Of a DNA stretch of 64,000 nt, positions 53,714 to 62,532 are shown one piece after another; the stretch's first letter is position 1, and each line of letters opens with the position of its first letter. Made by a program: the position numbers and the translations under genes. The DNA comes from Nocardioides sp. YR527 (GTDB lineage: Bacteria > Actinomycetota > Actinomycetes > Propionibacteriales > Nocardioidaceae): assembly GCF_900101045.1 (NCBI RefSeq), contig NZ_FNFN01000003.1:744001-808000 (forward strand), in the 5' to 3' direction. The notes beneath the pieces are model-generated. The model ran no database searches, was not told the DNA's origin, and worked only from the letters and a program-made list of their open reading frames with translations.

Positions 53714-54232
53714 ATGACCGGCTGCGTACGTCCTTCGAAGGGTGAGCGTGGCGTTGCGCTCCCCACACCCGTCATCGCGCTGAGCGTGGTGACCATCGTC
53801 GTTGCCGTGATCATCTTCTGGATCACCGGTGGCGACGGAGACGAGGGCAAGGAGATCGCCCAAGCCGGCGGCAGCCCCTCCGTCTCGGCATCGGCTTCAC
53901 CGAAGCCGGCCAAGACCGAGGAGAAGAAGCCGGCCAAGGCGGAGCCGTCGCCCGTCGACCGGGCCAAGGTCAGCGTCGAGGTCTACAACCAGTCCAACAT
54001 CGGCGGCCTTGCCGGCGACGTCGCGGCGAAGGCGACCACGGTCGGCTGGAACGTCGTCGGCGAGGACAACTGGATGGGATCCGTCCCGGAGAACACCGTC
54101 TACTTCCCCGCTGAGATGAAGCGCGAGGGCCAGCAGCTCGCCGATGACCTCGGCATCAAACGCACCCATGTGTCGGTCGAAGGCTCGATGAAGGGCGACC
54201 GGTTGACGGTGGTTCTGACCGGGGCTCTCTGA
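53714..54232 (+). CDS. LytR C-terminal domain protein, membrane-anchored
   Basis: 172 residues. A membrane helix (PVIALSVVTIVVAVIIFWI, about 18-36) is followed by a Ser/Ala/Lys/Pro linker (about 50-80) and a LytR_C domain (VSVEVYNQSNIGGLAGDVAAKATTVGWNV...NTVYFP). The domain would face the cell wall; partners of LytR-CpsA-Psr enzymes attaching wall polymers carry it. It begins right after the DUF3263 stop, so they are one unit. Confidence 0.85.
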   Translation: MTGCVRPSKGERGVALPTPVIALSVVTIVVAVIIFWITGGDGDEGKEIAQAGGSPSVSASASPKPAKTEEKKPAKAEPSPVDRAKVSVEVYNQSNIGGLAGDVAAKATTVGWNVVGEDNWMGSVPENTVYFPAEMKREGQQLADDLGIKRTHVSVEGSMKGDRLTVVLTGAL

Positions 54233-54324
54233 GGCTTTCCGGTCGTTCTCGACGGTGTGTGATCTGCCACACGGCTGTGCCCTCCCGGTCGGCTGCGAGG
54301 TGGTTGCCGTGTCACAGTTGAGGC

Positions 54325-55179
54325 ATGGCCGAACTCCAGCCTGACGGCACCGCAGGAGAGCAGAAGTACGACGCGATCGCGGCTGCTGCCGCCGAGACCC
54401 TCGTCGGTCTGGACTTCGACGGGACGCTCTCCCCGATCGTGGAGGACCCGGCTTCGGCTCGCATCCATCCGGACGCGGCGGCGGTCCTGATCGCGCTCGC
54501 GCCCCACGTCAAGGCGCTGGCTATCGTCACCGGCCGACCCGCCGGCCAGGTCGTCGAGCTGGGCGGACTGGCCGCGATCGCCGACGCGCTGGCGGAGCTG
54601 GGCAAGGAGCTGTACGTGTTCGGGCAGTACGGCAACGAGCGCTGGAGCGGCGCCGACCGGGTCGTCGTCGGCCCGCCGCCGCCCGAGGGGCTGGCCGCCT
54701 TCGAGGCGGCGCTGCCTGGCGTGCTGGAGGCGAACGGCGCGGGCGAGGCCTACATCGAGGAGAAGGGTCTCGCCGTCGGCGTCCACACCCGCCGGTTCCC
54801 CGACCCGGACGGCGTCGCCGCGCGCCTGCTCCCGCCGCTGACGTCGCTGGCCGCGGAGCATGGGCTGATGATCGAGCCCGGCAAGCAGGTCATCGAGGTG
54901 CGCGCCCCCGGCATGCACAAGGGCCACGCGATCGACACGCTGATCTCGGAGGTCTCGCCCGGCGCGATCCTGTTCGGCGGTGACGACCTGGGCGACATCG
55001 AGGCGTTCGAGGCCGTCAGGGCCTGGGGAATGACCACCGGGTCGGCGACGCTGCTCGTCTACTCCCACGCCGGGCCCGACCGTGGTCCGCTCGCGGATCT
55101 TGCCGATCTCGAGGTCCAGGGGCCGGACGGCGTGCTGGAGCTGTTGCAGCGGCTGACGGCCGACGCGGCGGCGGTGTAA
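54325..55179 (+). CDS. otsB: Trehalose-6-phosphate phosphatase
   Basis: 284 residues. HAD phosphatase: nucleophile motif GLDFDGTLSPIV, AIVTGRPAGQV, KGHAIDTLI and the metal-binding FGGDDLGDIEAFEA. Converts trehalose-6-phosphate from OtsA to trehalose. The usual OtsB fold is complete. The preceding 92-bp gap has no gene. Confidence 0.94.
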   Translation: MAELQPDGTAGEQKYDAIAAAAAETLVGLDFDGTLSPIVEDPASARIHPDAAAVLIALAPHVKALAIVTGRPAGQVVELGGLAAIADALAELGKELYVFGQYGNERWSGADRVVVGPPPPEGLAAFEAALPGVLEANGAGEAYIEEKGLAVGVHTRRFPDPDGVAARLLPPLTSLAAEHGLMIEPGKQVIEVRAPGMHKGHAIDTLISEVSPGAILFGGDDLGDIEAFEAVRAWGMTTGSATLLVYSHAGPDRGPLADLADLEVQGPDGVLELLQRLTADAAAV

Positions 55180-55226
55180 CACGTCGTTCGTAGGACTACT
55201 CGCCCTATGAGAACGACCGGATAGTC

Positions 55227-55247
55227 GGTGTAACAGCGTGTTACACC
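55227..55247. promoter_or_regulatory. Palindrome GGTGTAACA-GCG-TGTTACACC
   Basis: Perfect 9-bp arms, 48 bp after the otsB stop and 100 bp before lon. The same GGTGTAACAC also spans the otsB stop codon. It could be a regulator site or a weak terminator for otsB; a U-tract is absent. Confidence 0.4.
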
Positions 55248-55257
55248 TCGCGCCGTC

Positions 55258-55271
55258 CGCTGACAGCGAAC
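55258..55271 (+). promoter_or_regulatory. ClgR-type box CGCTGACAGCGAAC before lon
   Basis: It matches the ClgR core CGC-N5-GCG with the flanking AAC (full CGCYNANRGCGWWS pattern). ClgR activates clp and lon genes in actinobacteria. It is 76-89 bp before the lon ATG, a normal activator position. Confidence 0.6.
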
Positions 55272-55307
55272 ACGATAACCGGAGGGAACATCCGGTTGCC
55301 CCCAGAA

Positions 55308-55328
55308 GTTGAGCGGGTATCACTCAAC
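55308..55328. promoter_or_regulatory. HAIR element (HspR site) before lon
   Basis: GTTGAGC-N7-ACTCAAC closely matches the HspR inverted repeat CTTGAGT-N7-ACTCAAG. It overlaps the region just before the lon ribosome site (AGGAGGG at 55334), so HspR would repress lon until heat shock. Confidence 0.7.
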
Positions 55329-55346
55329 TTTCTAGGAGGGTCCGCA

Positions 55347-57671
55347 ATGGACAAGCTTCCTGTGCTGTTCGTCTCGGATGCCGTGGTCCTGCCGGGGATG
55401 GTCGTGCCGATCGAGCTCGACGAGGCCGCGCAGGCCGCGATCGACGCCGCTCGGGCCGGCTCGGAGAGCCGGCTGCTGGTCGCGCCGCGGCTGGGGGACC
55501 GGTATGCGACGTACGGTGCTGTGGCCACGATCGAGCGTGTCGGCCGGTTCCGGGGCGGTGAGCCCGCGGCGGTGCTGAGGGCCGTCGGCCGCGCGAAGAT
55601 CGGCTCCGGCGTGACCGGGCCCGGCGCAGCGCTGTGGGTCGAGGTCGAGACGGCCGAGGAGACCACGACGGAGCACGCGAAGGAGCTGGCCGAGGAGTAC
55701 AAGCGGCTGGTGGTCGCGGTGCTGCAGCGCCGCGAGGCCTGGCCGGTCATCGACCAGGTCAACCGGCTCACCGAGCCGTCCGAGATCGCCGACACCGCCG
55801 GCTACGCGCCCTACCTCGACGACGAGGCCAAGCGTGAGCTGCTGGAGACGCCGTCGGTCGAGGAGCGCCTCGAGAAGGTGATCGCCTGGGCCAAGGACCA
55901 CATCGCGGAGTCCGAGGTCACCGACAAGATCGCCGAGGATGTACGCGAGGGCATGGAGAAGACGCAGCGGGAGTTCCTGCTGCGCCAGCAGCTCGCCGCG
56001 ATTCGCAAGGAGCTCGGCGAGGGCGAGCCCGAGGGGTCCGACGACTACCGGGCCCGGGTCGAGGCAGCCGACCTGCCCGAGGCCGTACGCGAGGCCGCGC
56101 TGCGAGAGGTCGACAAGCTCGAGCGTGGTTCCGAGCAGAACCCGGAGACCGCTTGGATCCGCACCTGGCTGGACACGGTGCTGGAGCTGCCGTGGGGCGT
56201 GGTCACCTCGGACTCGACCGACGTGGTCGCCGCTCGCGAGGTGCTCGACGCCGACCACCACGGCCTCGAGGAGGTCAAGGACCGGATCGTCGAGTACCTG
56301 GCGGTGCGGACCCGACGTGCCGAGCGCGGCCTGCAGGTCATCGGTGGCCGAGGATCGGGCGCCGTGGTGCTCCTCGCCGGCCCGCCGGGAGTCGGCAAGA
56401 CCTCGCTCGGTGAGTCGGTCGCGCGTTCGCTCGGACGGAAGTTCGTCCGGGTCGCGCTGGGCGGTGTCCGCGACGAGGCCGAGATCCGCGGTCACCGGCG
56501 CACCTACGTCGGCGCGCTCCCGGGCCGGATCGTGCGGGCCATCAAGGAGGCCGGCTCGATGAACCCGGTCGTGCTCCTCGACGAGGTCGACAAGGTCGGC
56601 TCCGACTACCGGGGCGACCCGGCCGCCGCCCTGCTCGAGGTGCTCGACCCGGCGCAGAACCACACCTTCCGCGACCACTACCTCGAGCTCGACCTGGACC
56701 TCTCCGACGTCCTGTTCATCGCGACGGCCAACGTCGTGGAGCAGATCCCGAGCGCGCTGCTGGACCGGATGGAGCTGGTCACCATCGACGGCTACACCGA
56801 GGACGACAAGGTCGCCATCGCCCGCGACTTCCTGCTGCCCCGGCAGCTCGAGCGCGCCGCGGTGACCGCGGAGGAGGTCACGGTCTCCGACGACGCCCTG
56901 CGTGAGCTGGCCGCCAATTACACCCGCGAGGCGGGCGTACGTCAGCTCGAGCGGCTCCTCGCCAAGGCGCTGCGCAAGGCGGCGACACGTTTGGCCACCG
57001 GGACCGAGCACGTCGATGTCGACCTGGACAACCTCAAGGACCTGGTCGGACGGCCGAGGTTCACGCCGGAGTCGGTGGAGCGTACGTCGGTCCCGGGTGT
57101 CGCCACCGGACTGGCCGTCACCGGTTTGGGCGGGGACGTCCTCTTCATCGAGGCGTCCGCGGCCGACGGGCAGACCGGCCTGAACATCACCGGCCAGCTC
57201 GGTGAGGTGATGAAGGAGTCCGCGCAGATCGCGCTCTCCTTCGTCCGATCGCACGCGGCCGAGCTGGGTGTGGACCCGGCCGTGCTCGACCGATCGCTGC
57301 ACGTCCACGTGCCGGCTGGTGCGGTGCCGAAGGACGGTCCGAGCGCCGGCATCACCATGGTCACCGCGCTCACCTCGCTCGCGACCGGGCGCCCGGTGCG
57401 CGGCGAGGTCGGGATGACCGGTGAGGTCTCGCTCTCCGGCCGGGTGCTGCCCATCGGCGGCCTCAAGCAGAAGCTGCTCGCCGCCCAGCGGGCCGGCCTG
57501 ACCGAGGTCTTCGTGCCGCAGCGCAACGAGCCCGACCTGGACGAGGTGCCCGAGGAGGTGAAGCAGGCGCTGAAGATCAACCTGGTGAGCGATGTCCGAG
57601 ATGTCGTACGCGGTGCCCTGGCGCCCGCCCAGGGTGGTGCCGCCACCGAGAACTCGGTAGCTGCTGCCTGA
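55347..57671 (+). CDS. lon: ATP-dependent protease Lon
   Basis: 774 residues from ATG 55347, with AGGAGGG 6 bases before. An N-terminal substrate-binding domain (about 1-200), then AAA+ with Walker [15 protein letters not shown], Walker [12 protein letters not shown] and sensor ANVVEQIP, and a C-terminal protease with catalytic Ser in [11 protein letters not shown] and Lys in [14 protein letters not shown]. Degrades damaged proteins in the cytoplasm. ClgR- and HspR-type boxes precede it, implying heat and proteotoxic induction. Confidence 0.96.
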   Translation: MDKLPVLFVSDAVVLPGMVVPIELDEAAQAAIDAARAGSESRLLVAPRLGDRYATYGAVATIERVGRFRGGEPAAVLRAVGRAKIGSGVTGPGAALWVEVETAEETTTEHAKELAEEYKRLVVAVLQRREAWPVIDQVNRLTEPSEIADTAGYAPYLDDEAKRELLETPSVEERLEKVIAWAKDHIAESEVTDKIAEDVREGMEKTQREFLLRQQLAAIRKELGEGEPEGSDDYRARVEAADLPEAVREAALREVDKLERGSEQNPETAWIRTWLDTVLELPWGVVTSDSTDVVAAREVLDADHHGLEEVKDRIVEYLAVRTRRAERGLQVIGGRGSGAVVLLAGPPGVGKTSLGESVARSLGRKFVRVALGGVRDEAEIRGHRRTYVGALPGRIVRAIKEAGSMNPVVLLDEVDKVGSDYRGDPAAALLEVLDPAQNHTFRDHYLELDLDLSDVLFIATANVVEQIPSALLDRMELVTIDGYTEDDKVAIARDFLLPRQLERAAVTAEEVTVSDDALRELAANYTREAGVRQLERLLAKALRKAATRLATGTEHVDVDLDNLKDLVGRPRFTPESVERTSVPGVATGLAVTGLGGDVLFIEASAADGQTGLNITGQLGEVMKESAQIALSFVRSHAAELGVDPAVLDRSLHVHVPAGAVPKDGPSAGITMVTALTSLATGRPVRGEVGMTGEVSLSGRVLPIGGLKQKLLAAQRAGLTEVFVPQRNEPDLDEVPEEVKQALKINLVSDVRDVVRGALAPAQGGAATENSVAAA

Positions 57672-57688
57672 CCGGATCGTTCCGGATG

Positions 57689-57723
57689 CTGCCCGCTTGA
57701 TGCCTCGTGCGTCGAGCGGGCAG
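57689..57723. terminator. Hairpin after lon
   Basis: CTGCCCGCT (57689-57697) pairs perfectly with AGCGGGCAG (57715-57723), 17 bp past the lon stop and 17 bp before the hydrolase ATG. The loop is 17 bases with some inner pairing. Confidence 0.55.
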
Positions 57724-57739
57724 CTCGCACACTGGAAGC

Positions 57740-58291
57740 ATGAGCAACCGAGCCCTTCTCGTCATCGACATCCAGGAGTCCTTCCGTCAGCTGGAGGCCT
57801 GGCCCCAGACCCTCCACCCCGACATCGCCGAGCGGGCCGAGAGGCTGGTGAGCCTCGCGCGCGCCGCGGGCGACCTGGTCGTCTGGGTGCTGCACACCGA
57901 GCCCGGCAGCGGCAACGCCTTCGACCCGGCCTCCGGTCACGTGCGCTACCTCGACGGGCTCAGTGGTCCGAAGCCGGGCGAGGTCGAGGTCCGCAAGACC
58001 TCCCACAACGCCTTCACCACGACCAACCTGCAGCAGGTCCTGACCGAGCGCGGGATCACCGAGCTCGTGGTGTCCGGGATCCGCGCCGAGCAGTGTGTCG
58101 AGACCACCGCCCGGGTCGGGTCCGACCTCGGCTTCCGGGTCACCTACGTCGCCGACGCGGTCACCACCGAGCCGCTGGGCGGGCTGTCGGCCGAAGAGGT
58201 CGTCGAGCGTACGAAACTCGTGCTCAGCGGCCGGTTCGCCGAGATCGCGACCATTGCCGACTTGGAGGCCGTGACAGCATCTGTGGCATGA
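57740..58291 (+). CDS. Isochorismatase-like cysteine hydrolase
   Basis: 183 residues. Isochorismatase fold with the acid in LLVIDIQESF, Lys in VRKTSHNAF and the nucleophile Cys in VSGIRAEQCVETTAR; that is the Asp-Lys-Cys triad of nicotinamidase/N-carbamoylsarcosine-type hydrolases. ATG overlaps nothing upstream; its stop overlaps the GlxA gene (ATGA). Probably hydrolyses an amide or similar bond; the substrate is unknown. Confidence 0.87.
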   Translation: MSNRALLVIDIQESFRQLEAWPQTLHPDIAERAERLVSLARAAGDLVVWVLHTEPGSGNAFDPASGHVRYLDGLSGPKPGEVEVRKTSHNAFTTTNLQQVLTERGITELVVSGIRAEQCVETTARVGSDLGFRVTYVADAVTTEPLGGLSAEEVVERTKLVLSGRFAEIATIADLEAVTASVA

Positions 58292-59199
58292 GCGCCGTCG
58301 TGTTCGTGCTGCTGCCCGGCGTACATCTGCTCGACCTCGCCGGGCCGGCGCAGGCGTTCCACACCGCGGGCAACCTGGGGCACCCCTACGACCTCGTCTA
58401 CGTCGCGGGTGCCGAGCCGGGGGAGGTGCTCTCGGCACAGGGGCTGCCTCTGGCGGCCCGCGGGGAGTGGCCCGATCTCGACCCCGGCGACCTGCTCCTG
58501 GTGCCGGGCTGGCGGGCGGCGTACGACCTCGTCGCCGGGCCCCGGCTCAGCCGCGAGACCGCCGAGCGGCTGTGTGCCCACCATGCGGCCGGGGGCGAGG
58601 TGGCGAGCGTCTGCGCCGGCGCTGACGCCCTTGGCCAGGCAGGTCTCCTCGACGGACGCCGCTGCACCACCCATCACGACCTCCAGGACGCGCTGTCCCG
58701 GCGCTATCCGAAGGCCCGGGTGGTGCGCGACGTACTCTTCACCAGCGATGACCGGATCGTGACTTCGGCCGGTATCGCCAGCGGCATCGACCTGAGCCTT
58801 CATCTCCTCGCGATGCGCCACGGACCGGCGCTGGCGGCCCGGGTGGCCCGCGACATGGTCGTCTATGCGCGGCGCAACGGCGACCAGCCGCAGGAGAGCG
58901 TCCTGCTGCGCCACCGGAACCATCTCGATGACACCGTCCACCACGTGCAGGATGTCATCGACACCCGGTTCGCCGAGCCGCTCCCGCTCGCCGGCCTCGC
59001 CGAGGGGGCGGGCGTGAGCGAGCGCACCCTGACCCGCGCCTTCGTGAGCGCGACGGGTCTCACGCCGCTCCGCTACCAGCAGGCTCTTCGCCGCGAGCGC
59101 GCCGACCACCTGCTCGCTGCGGGCACCACCATGGAGACGGCCGCCCGTGCGGTGGGGTTCGATGACGCCCGCATGCTGCGGCGTCTCCGTGCTCGCTGA
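58288..59199 (+). CDS. GlxA family transcriptional regulator (DJ-1/PfpI plus AraC HTH)
   Basis: 303 residues. The DJ-1/PfpI domain (VVFVLLPGVHLLDLAGPAQAF; elbow Cys in VASVCAGADALGQAG) is followed by an AraC DNA-binding domain (LAGLAEGAGVSERTLTRAFVSATGLTPLRYQQ). It is translationally coupled to the cysteine hydrolase gene, so it likely senses that enzyme's substrate or product. It is the second GlxA-type regulator in the window, distinct from the one at 30020. Confidence 0.88.
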   Translation: MSAVVFVLLPGVHLLDLAGPAQAFHTAGNLGHPYDLVYVAGAEPGEVLSAQGLPLAARGEWPDLDPGDLLLVPGWRAAYDLVAGPRLSRETAERLCAHHAAGGEVASVCAGADALGQAGLLDGRRCTTHHDLQDALSRRYPKARVVRDVLFTSDDRIVTSAGIASGIDLSLHLLAMRHGPALAARVARDMVVYARRNGDQPQESVLLRHRNHLDDTVHHVQDVIDTRFAEPLPLAGLAEGAGVSERTLTRAFVSATGLTPLRYQQALRRERADHLLAAGTTMETAARAVGFDDARMLRRLRAR

Positions 59200-59280
59200 C
59201 TGTCCATATCGTGGACGTTGGGTCCGCGGAGTGGAACCCGGGTGTGTTTGGCGGTTGATACCTGCCGTACGATCGCTACT

Positions 59281-59417
59281 GCTCATCGAGAGGGACTGAG
59301 GGAACGGCCCAGTGAAGTCCCGGCAACCGACCGCGAGCCTCCTCCCATGCCAGGGCGGGTAGCGGAGCAGGTGCTAATTCCGGCCCGGCGCGAGAGACGT
59401 GATCGGGGAAGATGAGG
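59281..59417 (+). promoter_or_regulatory. SAM riboswitch (S-box class) before thrC
   Basis: Conserved elements occur in order: CATCGAGAGGGACTGAGGGA, then CGGCCCAGTGAAGTCCCGGC followed by AACC (59305-59328), and GGTGCTAATTCC at 59370-59381. The 5' strand CTCATC (59282-59287) can pair with GATGAG (59411-59416) to close P1. This pairing would mask the thrC ribosome site GAGGAGGAGG (59414-59423), so SAM binding should block translation. The class (SAM-I or SAM-IV) is not settled here. Confidence 0.85.
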
Positions 59418-59429
59418 AGGAGGTTTCTC

Positions 59430-60722
59430 ATGAGCGCTGTGACATCGGAGCCCTACGGCACGACCACCGAGAAGAAGGGTCTGCGCGAGGGTGCGTTCGG
59501 CAACGCCTCGGCCCTGTCGTGCCGGGAGTGCGGCAACCAGGTCGAGCTCGGACCGCATTACGCCTGTCCGGAGTGTTTCGGGCCACTGGAGGTGGCCTAT
59601 GACTTCCCGGCCGTGACCCGCGAGGAGATCGAGGCCGGACCCCGCAACATCTGGCGCTACAAGGCGCTGCTGCCGGTGCCCGACGACATCGAGCAGAGCC
59701 CCAACACCGAGCCCGGCTTCACCCGGCTCCTGGACGCGAAGAACCTCGCCAAGGAGCTCGGCATCGAGAAGATCTGGGTGAAGGACGACTCGACCAACCC
59801 GACCAACTCCTTCAAGGACCGCGTGGTCGCCTGTGCGCTGAGCGCCGCCCGCGAGCTCGACGCCAAGGTCTTCGCCTGCCCGAGCACCGGCAACCTGGCC
59901 AACGCGGTGGCAGCGGCTGGAGCGCGGGCCGGCATCCCGACCGCGGTCTTCATCCCGAGCAACCTCGAGCAGCCCAAGCAGGTCAACTCGGCCGTCTTCA
60001 CCGACAACCTGATCGCCGTCGACGGCAACTACGACGACGTCAACAAGCTCGCCCAGGAGATCGCCGCGGAAGAGGACGGCTGGGCGTTCGTGAACGTCAA
60101 CGTACGTCCCTTCTACGCCGAGGGCTCCAAGACGCTCGGCTTCGAGATCGCCGAGCAGCTCGGCTGGCGCCTGCCCGACCAGATCGTCATCCCGGTGGCC
60201 TCCGGATCCCAGCTGACCAAGGTCGACAAGGCCTTCAAGGAGCTGATCAAGCTCGGTCTGGTCGAGGAGAAGCCCTACCGGATCTTCGGCGCCCAGGCGA
60301 CCGGCTGCAACCCGGTCGCGACCGCGTTCAAGGCCGGCGTCGACGCCATCCGCCCGGTCAAGCCCGACACGATCGCCAAGTCGCTGGCCATCGGCAACCC
60401 TGCCGACGGCATCTACGTCCTCGACGCCACCCGCTCCTCCGGCGGCGCCGTCGAGGAGGTCACCGACGACGAGATCCGCGCTGCGATCGTGCTCCTGGCC
60501 CGCACCGAGGGCATCTTCACCGAGACCGCCGGCGGCACCACCCTCGCGGTCACCAAGAAGCTCGTCGAGACCGGCGCCCTCGACCCGAGCCTGGAGACGG
60601 TGATCATCAACACCGGCCACGGCCTCAAGACGCTCGACGCGATCAGCGGCATCGTCGGCCCCCGCGCCACCATCGCCCCCAACTACGACGCCTTCGAGGA
60701 TGCCGGGCTCTCCCAGGCCTGA
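59430..60722 (+). CDS. thrC: Threonine synthase
   Basis: 430 residues. PLP enzyme converting O-phosphohomoserine to threonine. An N-terminal zinc-ribbon-like CRECG...YACPECFGPLE is followed by the PLP Lys in DDSTNPTNSFKDR and the phosphate-binding PSTGNLANAVAAAGARAGI. The ATG at 59430 is preceded by GAGGAGGAGG, which is part of the riboswitch expression platform. A SAM riboswitch on thrC is uncommon and links threonine synthesis to methionine/SAM status. Confidence 0.94.
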   Translation: MSAVTSEPYGTTTEKKGLREGAFGNASALSCRECGNQVELGPHYACPECFGPLEVAYDFPAVTREEIEAGPRNIWRYKALLPVPDDIEQSPNTEPGFTRLLDAKNLAKELGIEKIWVKDDSTNPTNSFKDRVVACALSAARELDAKVFACPSTGNLANAVAAAGARAGIPTAVFIPSNLEQPKQVNSAVFTDNLIAVDGNYDDVNKLAQEIAAEEDGWAFVNVNVRPFYAEGSKTLGFEIAEQLGWRLPDQIVIPVASGSQLTKVDKAFKELIKLGLVEEKPYRIFGAQATGCNPVATAFKAGVDAIRPVKPDTIAKSLAIGNPADGIYVLDATRSSGGAVEEVTDDEIRAAIVLLARTEGIFTETAGGTTLAVTKKLVETGALDPSLETVIINTGHGLKTLDAISGIVGPRATIAPNYDAFEDAGLSQA

Positions 60723-60734
60723 CGACTCCTCGGC

Positions 60735-60795
60735 CACTACATCAGTGGGCCTGACCTTGTGAATCGTTCACAAGGTCAGGCCCACTGATGTAGTG
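60735..60795. terminator. Very long perfect hairpin after thrC
   Basis: 29-bp perfectly complementary arms (60735-60763 and 60767-60795) around a 3-base centre TCG. It starts 12 bp after the thrC stop. It is far longer than needed for termination and could also form a cruciform in DNA. Confidence 0.8.
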
Positions 60796-60800
60796 GTGCA

Positions 60801-61521
60801 TCAATCATTCAGTCGTCGGCACTCGCCGGCGACGCAGGCCAAGCCGTTGCGCAACGACAGCGTCGGTTCGGCGTGTTCCGCGAGATCTACCGTGTAGCTC
60901 TCCACCGTGCGCCCGCGCACCGCATCGAGTCGATACACCCGGGTGCCGACCGCGTCGCGGTCGGCGACGAGCTGGAGGTAGGTGTCGTAGACGGAGGCGA
61001 GGAGCTTCACGTACGCATCCTCGATCCTGACCACGCGTGAGGACCCGGCGCACCAGACCGCCCTGTGGGTTGGCCTGTGCTGTCGGCGTCAGCGGTGTAG
61101 AGGAAGTCACCGGCAAGAGCGATTGGATCCCTCTGGAATGCGAACGACTCGGTGCGCACGACCGTGCCGGTGGCGACGTCGACGATCATGAGGCGCCGGT
61201 ACGTGACCTCGTCGCGGATTCCGACATAGCGGTCCTGCTCGATCAGCCAGGGCATCCCAGAGGTGAAGTGCAAGTCCCACCACAAGTCGGTGCCGGTGAC
61301 GATCACACCACCGTTGGCAAGTGTCGGCCCACCTGGCCGTCGCTGTCCCGTCGAGCATGCTCCAGGTGAGTGCACCGTCTCCGTAGTACCCGACCGCCGA
61401 TCATCCGTGGGCGACGACGACACCTGAGACCGGGGCAGGGCGTTCCTGGACGACCGCAGCGAAGCCGACGAACTCCGCCGGCAAGCATGACTGCAGCGGT
61501 GATCGCCTGCGCCCGAGACAT
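60801..61521 (-). pseudogene. Frameshifted pseudogene of a beta-propeller-like exported protein
   Basis: Pieces of one protein are spread over different frames of the same strand. They are MSRAQAITAAVMLAGG (from 61521), VIVTGTDLWWDLHFTSGMPW through VDVATGTVVRTESFAFQRDP, and VVRIEDAYVKLLASVYDTYL to the end (ECRRLND-stop, 60801). At least three frame changes and an in-frame stop separate them. The 'DVATGTVVRTE' style suggests a PQQ-like propeller with an N-terminal export helix. It is not expected to make a functional product. Confidence 0.65.
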
Positions 61522-61620
61522 GGTCACCGCACAAACTATGCATCGCTCATCGGTTCCGGTGACGCACGGCGCACGCGCGCGAAGGTTTGTGTTCACACTC
61601 GTGCGCTACAGATAAGGAAT

Positions 61621-62514
61621 GTGAGCAGCGCGAAGACGAGTGAAGAGGCCAGGTGGCTCGGTGTGGTCGCCGCGACCGCCGGAGTCGCCGGCGCGATCGG
61701 CGTGGTGGGGGCGGCGGCCGGTGCCGGGTTCGTGACGTTGCTGAAGAGACAGGCGGCGCACGCGCGCGACGTGATCGGCAAGCCGCTCGGCGAGGAGGCG
61801 ATCTACGCCGACAAGGTCTACAAGAAGACCTACACCGGTACGCCGGTCGAGCTCCTCGTCCTGGGCGACTCGATCGCCGCCGGGCTGGGTGCGGAGACCC
61901 GCGGCGGCACGCTCGGCGCACGGCTGGCCAAGGGTACGGCGAAGGTCCTGCAGAGGCCGGTGCGGCTGCGTACGGCCGCGGTGGTCGGGGCGGAGACGTC
62001 GATGGTTCCCGCTCAGCTCGAGTCGCTCCCGGATGGCTACCGGCCCGACGTCGCGGTGGTCATCGTCGGCGGCAACGACGTCACCCACCGGGTGCCGCAG
62101 AAGGACTCCACCCGGGTGCTGGGGGAGGTCATCGACGCGCTGCGGGAGCGCGGCGCCGAGGTGGTGGTCGGGACGTGTCCCGATGTCGGTGCGGTCCGAC
62201 CGCTGCCGCAGCCGCTGCGCTCGCTGGGCCGCAGGATCGCCAAGCAGCTGGCCGACGGGCAGCGGGAGACCGCGCTGGCCAAGGGCGCCCACGTCGTCTC
62301 GCTCTCCGAGGTCGTCGGCCCGTTCTTCATCACGAACCCCGACGAGATGTTCGCCATCGACCACTTCCACCCCAGCGCGATGGGCTACAAGCGCACCGCG
62401 AAGGCGATGCTGCCCTCCGTCCTCGCCGCGCTGGGGCAGGTCGAGCGGGTCCCGTTCGGCCACCACCTGCCCGAGGTCGTGGACGTCACCGAGGGGCGCC
62501 CCAGCGAGAGCTGA
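61621..62514 (+). CDS. SGNH/GDSL hydrolase
   Basis: 297 residues from GTG 61621. A hydrophobic N-terminal segment (WLGVVAATAGVAGAIGVVGAAAGAGFVTLL, about 12-41) acts as anchor or signal. The hydrolase core has LVLGDSIAAGLGAE (nucleophile Ser), VVIVGGNDVTH (oxyanion Gly-Asn) and IDHFHPSAMGY (catalytic Asp-His). Likely an esterase or lipase outside the membrane. It is convergent with the acyl-CoA synthetase gene, 18 bp apart. Confidence 0.88.
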   Translation: MSSAKTSEEARWLGVVAATAGVAGAIGVVGAAAGAGFVTLLKRQAAHARDVIGKPLGEEAIYADKVYKKTYTGTPVELLVLGDSIAAGLGAETRGGTLGARLAKGTAKVLQRPVRLRTAAVVGAETSMVPAQLESLPDGYRPDVAVVIVGGNDVTHRVPQKDSTRVLGEVIDALRERGAEVVVGTCPDVGAVRPLPQPLRSLGRRIAKQLADGQRETALAKGAHVVSLSEVVGPFFITNPDEMFAIDHFHPSAMGYKRTAKAMLPSVLAALGQVERVPFGHHLPEVVDVTEGRPSES

Positions 62515-62532
62515 GGCGCCCCTCGGTGCGGC

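Noticed and set aside
55332..57308. 658-codon minus-strand ORF opposite lon
   Set aside because: It is a shadow frame of lon; composition and lack of motifs show that it is not a gene.
59241..59280. Housekeeping promoter before the thrC riboswitch
   Set aside because: TTGATA and TACGAT are both seen, but their spacing (7 bases) is wrong and no better pair could be fixed.
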